A stretch of 9,042 nucleotides of DNA. Origin: Oscillospiraceae bacterium. GTDB lineage: Bacteria; Bacillota; Clostridia; Oscillospirales; Oscillospiraceae. The stretch lies in contig JAFQDY010000085.1 of assembly GCA_017399325.1 (NCBI GenBank), forward strand, positions 1-9,042, given 5' to 3'. This document shows positions 6,825-9,042 of this stretch, one piece after another (the first letter of the stretch is position 1; every line of letters begins with the position of its first letter). The notes under the pieces are model-generated. The model did not search any database, was not told the origin of the DNA, and saw only the letters and a program-made list of their open reading frames with translations. A program made the position numbers and the translations under genes.

Positions 6825-6844
6825 AATGCATTTCTCCTTTTATT

Positions 6845-8149
6845 TCAGGCCTCGTGAGCCTTATTCAAGATCTTCATATTTTCTGTTACCAGATATGTAG
6901 CCGCTTGGTCCACCATTTTGTAGGTGTTGTAATAATTGAATTGCCACACTTCATAGCCGCCGCGAATCAGTTGGTCTTCAGAGGGCAGGTATGCTTTGTT
7001 GCCGTTGGCGCAGGAAACAGACAGTGTGTAGGGGAACTTGCTGTACTGACGCAACTGCAAGGTGGTATACAGGAACATTTCAAAGGGGAACGGCACGATG
7101 GCCACAGGTCCGATGGTCAAAATGCCCTGCTTCTGCACCCATGCGGTTTTGGGTTCGCCGGCGGCATACTCGTCCAGAATTCGCTTCCAGCGGAAGTACT
7201 CATTCTGCTGATAGGGAGTCATATCCTCAAATTTGCCCAGTTTGGCAATTTCTTCTTGGGCGGTTTCTTTGGAAGGCAGCGGTTCATAAGGCACGACCAC
7301 ATCGCCGGTGGTAATCTTCACAGGGGCGTTTCGCCACTCCTTGATCTTGCGCCATGCGTTTACTGCGTCCATACCGGCACGCAGACCCAGTTCCCGGGCC
7401 ACCTGATAACTCTGGGTGGTTTTGCCGTTGGGGCAACGGGGGCCTGTCTCGCCGATGGAGCCGGCAAGGAACATTGCGATGCCGCCCACTTCCCGCTCCA
7501 GCACATCTTTCATTCCGCCGGGCCAGTCACGGGTGGCTTCGTCATTGGCGCCGGAAGCGGTAGCATGGGCGCCGTAATGGGCGATGTTCAGCAGAATCTC
7601 ATCGGTTTCGGCATCCTTGAAGGACACCACGGTCAGTTCTTTATCCACAAGGCCCCAGGGGTTCTGTCCCAGGCCAACATTGCCGTCAGGGCTGATCTCC
7701 CGGCGGTTTGCCGCCACATCACTTTCGGTGGAAGCCACGCCCATCAGCGCAGGGCGCATGGCGTTGACCGCATCCACGGCAGCCTGAATGGATTGGGGAC
7801 GGAGAATGCCGTCCAAATACTCCATATTGGCTGAACCCCAGCCGGACACCTGCACATTGGTATCCGGACCGGAATGGGTATGGGTTGTGCAGAAGATGAT
7901 CGAATCCACGGGAATACCGGTCTTTTGGCTGATCTCCTCGCGGAACTCCAGCGCCGTTTGCTCTGTAACCAGACAAATGTCAGCAGATACCACCACGGCC
8001 TTGGTGTCGCCATAGGCAAAGGCTGCCGCCACCACGGTCAAATCGTCACCGATGGCCTGGGCGGGGCGTTGTCTGGGGTAGCCAAAAAGGATCGTTCCCA
8101 GTTTGGGCGATGTGCAGCGTTTTGCAACGCCAACTTGCAGTTGTTCCAT
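6845..8149 (-). CDS. Neutral/alkaline ceramidase-like metallohydrolase (N-terminal domain type)
   Basis: A 434-residue protein resembling the catalytic domain of neutral/alkaline non-lysosomal ceramidases, zinc amidases that split ceramide into sphingoid base and fatty acid. The opening VGVAKRCTSP, the H90-T-H92-SGP zinc motif, a His at 191/195 (AHYGAHATA), E357 (FPFEMF) and Y387 (KAYLPSEDQ) fit the four zinc ligands of the Pseudomonas enzyme. The GDVSP motif with the catalytic serine is replaced by GETGP (233-237), so true ceramidase chemistry is uncertain. It is shorter than classical enzymes (about 650 aa), lacks the C-terminal Ig-like domain and has no signal peptide. The ATG at 8149 is preferred over an upstream in-frame ATG at 8218 because a GGGG ribosome site lies 8 nt before it and the extension would run through the GH1 coding end. 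It sits between GH1 genes (23- and 20-nt gaps), in one operon. Confidence 0.82.
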   Translation of the reverse strand: MEQLQVGVAKRCTSPKLGTILFGYPRQRPAQAIGDDLTVVAAAFAYGDTKAVVVSADICLVTEQTALEFREEISQKTGIPVDSIIFCTTHTHSGPDTNVQVSGWGSANMEYLDGILRPQSIQAAVDAVNAMRPALMGVASTESDVAANRREISPDGNVGLGQNPWGLVDKELTVVSFKDAETDEILLNIAHYGAHATASGANDEATRDWPGGMKDVLEREVGGIAMFLAGSIGETGPRCPNGKTTQSYQVARELGLRAGMDAVNAWRKIKEWRNAPVKITTGDVVVPYEPLPSKETAQEEIAKLGKFEDMTPYQQNEYFRWKRILDEYAAGEPKTAWVQKQGILTIGPVAIVPFPFEMFLYTTLQLRQYSKFPYTLSVSCANGNKAYLPSEDQLIRGGYEVWQFNYYNTYKMVDQAATYLVTENMKILNKAHEA

Positions 8150-8157
8150 AATCGATT

Positions 8158-8163
8158 CCCCTT
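8158..8163 (-). promoter_or_regulatory. Ribosome binding site deciding the ceramidase-like start
   Basis: On the minus strand, AAGGGG (complement of 8158-8163) lies 8 nt upstream of the ATG at 8149, in the 23-nt gap after the GH1 stop. It favours the 434-residue product over a 457-residue reading that would overlap the GH1 gene by 46 nt. Confidence 0.75.
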
Positions 8164-8172
8164 TTCTCTGGA

Positions 8173-9042
8173 TCAGTCTACCATACCGTTGGCGATCACC
8201 TTCTGGTAATAGTACCAACTGTCGCGGAAGTAACGCTCCTTGGTCTCGAAGTCCACCTGTACCAGGCCGAACATATAGTTGTAACCGCCGCCGTAGCCTT
8301 CGTTGGTATCCATAATGGACCAGCAGAAGTAGCCGCCGATGTTTGCGCCGGCCTGAATAGCCCGGGAAACTTCACGCAGATGCTCCCGCATATAGCGAAC
8401 GCGGTAATCGTCGTGGCGTTCTTCTTCCAGATTGCCCCACTTCTTCTTGGAGATGCCGTTCTCGGTGATGAAGATCTGCTTGCCGGGGTAGGTTTCCTTG
8501 AAATACATACCTAAGTCAAACAGGCCCTGGGGATAGGAAGTGAATCCGTAATCGTCGCGGGGATAGAATTCGTTTTTGTAGGTCTCGTAACCTCTTGCCT
8601 CTGTGTCGCTGTGTCTTGCGTGGCTGGGGTTATAGAAGTTGACACCCATAAAGTCCGCTTCCACGAAGTTCTCGTCCAGATCTTTCTGATAGTTCTCGGG
8701 AAGTTTTTCCATATAGTAGGTGTGGTCTTTCAGCACTTCGGGATAGTGTCCCTTCAGCATAGGATCCAGCCACCAGCCGGCATAGAATGCAAAGTCTTTA
8801 TCAGCCGCCAGTTGGTCTTTGGGATCAAAGGACAGGCTGTATGTAGGCTGCACATGGATAACTGCGCCGATCTGACCGGGCAGGTTCATAGACTTGTAAA
8901 TTTGAACGGCCTTGAAGTGGGCCAAAATGGCGTTGTGGCAAGCCTTGATTGCCAAACCCATATCCGTCAGGAAGGGGGCATTGGTGCCGTAAGCGTAAGA
9001 TGCCATAACATTGATGCTGGGCTCGTTGATGGTGCTCCAGTA
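8173..9042 (-). CDS. GH1 family glycoside hydrolase, partial (5' end outside window)
   Basis: The C-terminal 289 residues of a GH1 enzyme; the frame is open to the window edge, so the start lies beyond 9042. The visible part begins at the position equivalent to residue 159 of the other two copies, giving a predicted total of 447 residues. The acid/base Glu (STINEPSIN, encoded just inside the edge) and the nucleophile Glu (ITENG, codon at 8461-8463) are both present. The NFEW-type motif is again TNEGY, lacking the tryptophan. It is mosaic-like: some stretches match the last GH1 (YGTNAPF, HVQPTYSLSF, NFYNPSHA, GISKKKWGNLEEER) and others the middle GH1 (NLPG.IGAVIH, DPMLKGHYPE, GGYFCWSIMDTNEGY). 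It is the most upstream gene seen in the operon, 23 nt before the ceramidase-like gene. A missing N-terminal half is an edge effect, not evidence of a pseudogene. Confidence 0.93.
   Translation of the reverse strand, partial: YWSTINEPSINVMASYAYGTNAPFLTDMGLAIKACHNAILAHFKAVQIYKSMNLPGQIGAVIHVQPTYSLSFDPKDQLAADKDFAFYAGWWLDPMLKGHYPEVLKDHTYYMEKLPENYQKDLDENFVEADFMGVNFYNPSHARHSDTEARGYETYKNEFYPRDDYGFTSYPQGLFDLGMYFKETYPGKQIFITENGISKKKWGNLEEERHDDYRVRYMREHLREVSRAIQAGANIGGYFCWSIMDTNEGYGGGYNYMFGLVQVDFETKERYFRDSWYYYQKVIANGMVD

Noticed and set aside
6854..7834. A 326-codon plus-strand open frame opposite the ceramidase-like gene
   Set aside because: Antisense to a gene with conserved zinc-site motifs; no ribosome site or family resemblance.
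8150..8218. N-terminal extension of the ceramidase-like protein to an ATG at 8218
   Set aside because: The extra 23 residues come from the GH1 3' coding end read in another frame, and a similar peptide arises at the end of the last GH1. A good ribosome site supports the ATG at 8149 instead.

Overview
This window looks like a chromosomal piece of a Clostridia-type Firmicute, most plausibly a gut member of the Oscillospirales/Ruminococcaceae. The evidence is a moderately high GC content (judged by eye), strong AGGAG-like ribosome binding sites, a YgiQ-type radical SAM protein followed by a VanZ-like protein, a tRNA-Ser with an encoded CCA end, and a carbohydrate-active gene cluster. The taxonomic assignment is inference from style and gene content, not from a database match.

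Layout. On the plus strand, bases 4-2395 hold two tightly coupled genes: a YgiQ/UPF0313 radical SAM protein and a small VanZ-like membrane protein. Next comes a tRNA-Ser(UGA) with its own near-consensus promoter and a strong terminator (2407-2574). Bases 2575-2747 hold no protein gene. They contain a cluster of three perfect hairpins, then a second exact copy of the last 22 bp of the tRNA region, then another terminator. This is an attachment-site-like or small-mobile-element-like arrangement.

Everything to the right of base 2748 is on the minus strand. A stand-alone gene with its own promoter and terminator (3941 to 2748) encodes a protein that looks like the GNAT-like/N-acyltransferase domain family. 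To its right is an apparent operon, read right to left: a GH1 glycoside hydrolase (its 5' part lies outside the window), a neutral-ceramidase-like metallohydrolase, a second GH1 and a third GH1, ending at a terminator at 4055-4080. Gaps between these genes are 23, 20 and 39 nt, and each internal gene has a good ribosome binding site. The operon's promoter, and any transporter or regulator, would lie beyond base 9042.

How the genes may work together. None of the complete operon proteins has a visible signal peptide, so they probably act in the cytosol on imported or small amphipathic glycosides. The three GH1 paralogs keep both catalytic glutamates wherever these are visible, but carry unusual substitutions in the sugar pocket. 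A ceramidase-fold amidohydrolase sits among them. A working hypothesis is stepwise breakdown of a glycoconjugate, in which the sugar is removed by GH1 and an amide or ester is then cleaved by the ceramidase-like enzyme; glycosphingolipid-like or plant-derived substrates are examples. This is inference; the sequence shows only the families, the shared operon and the residue changes.
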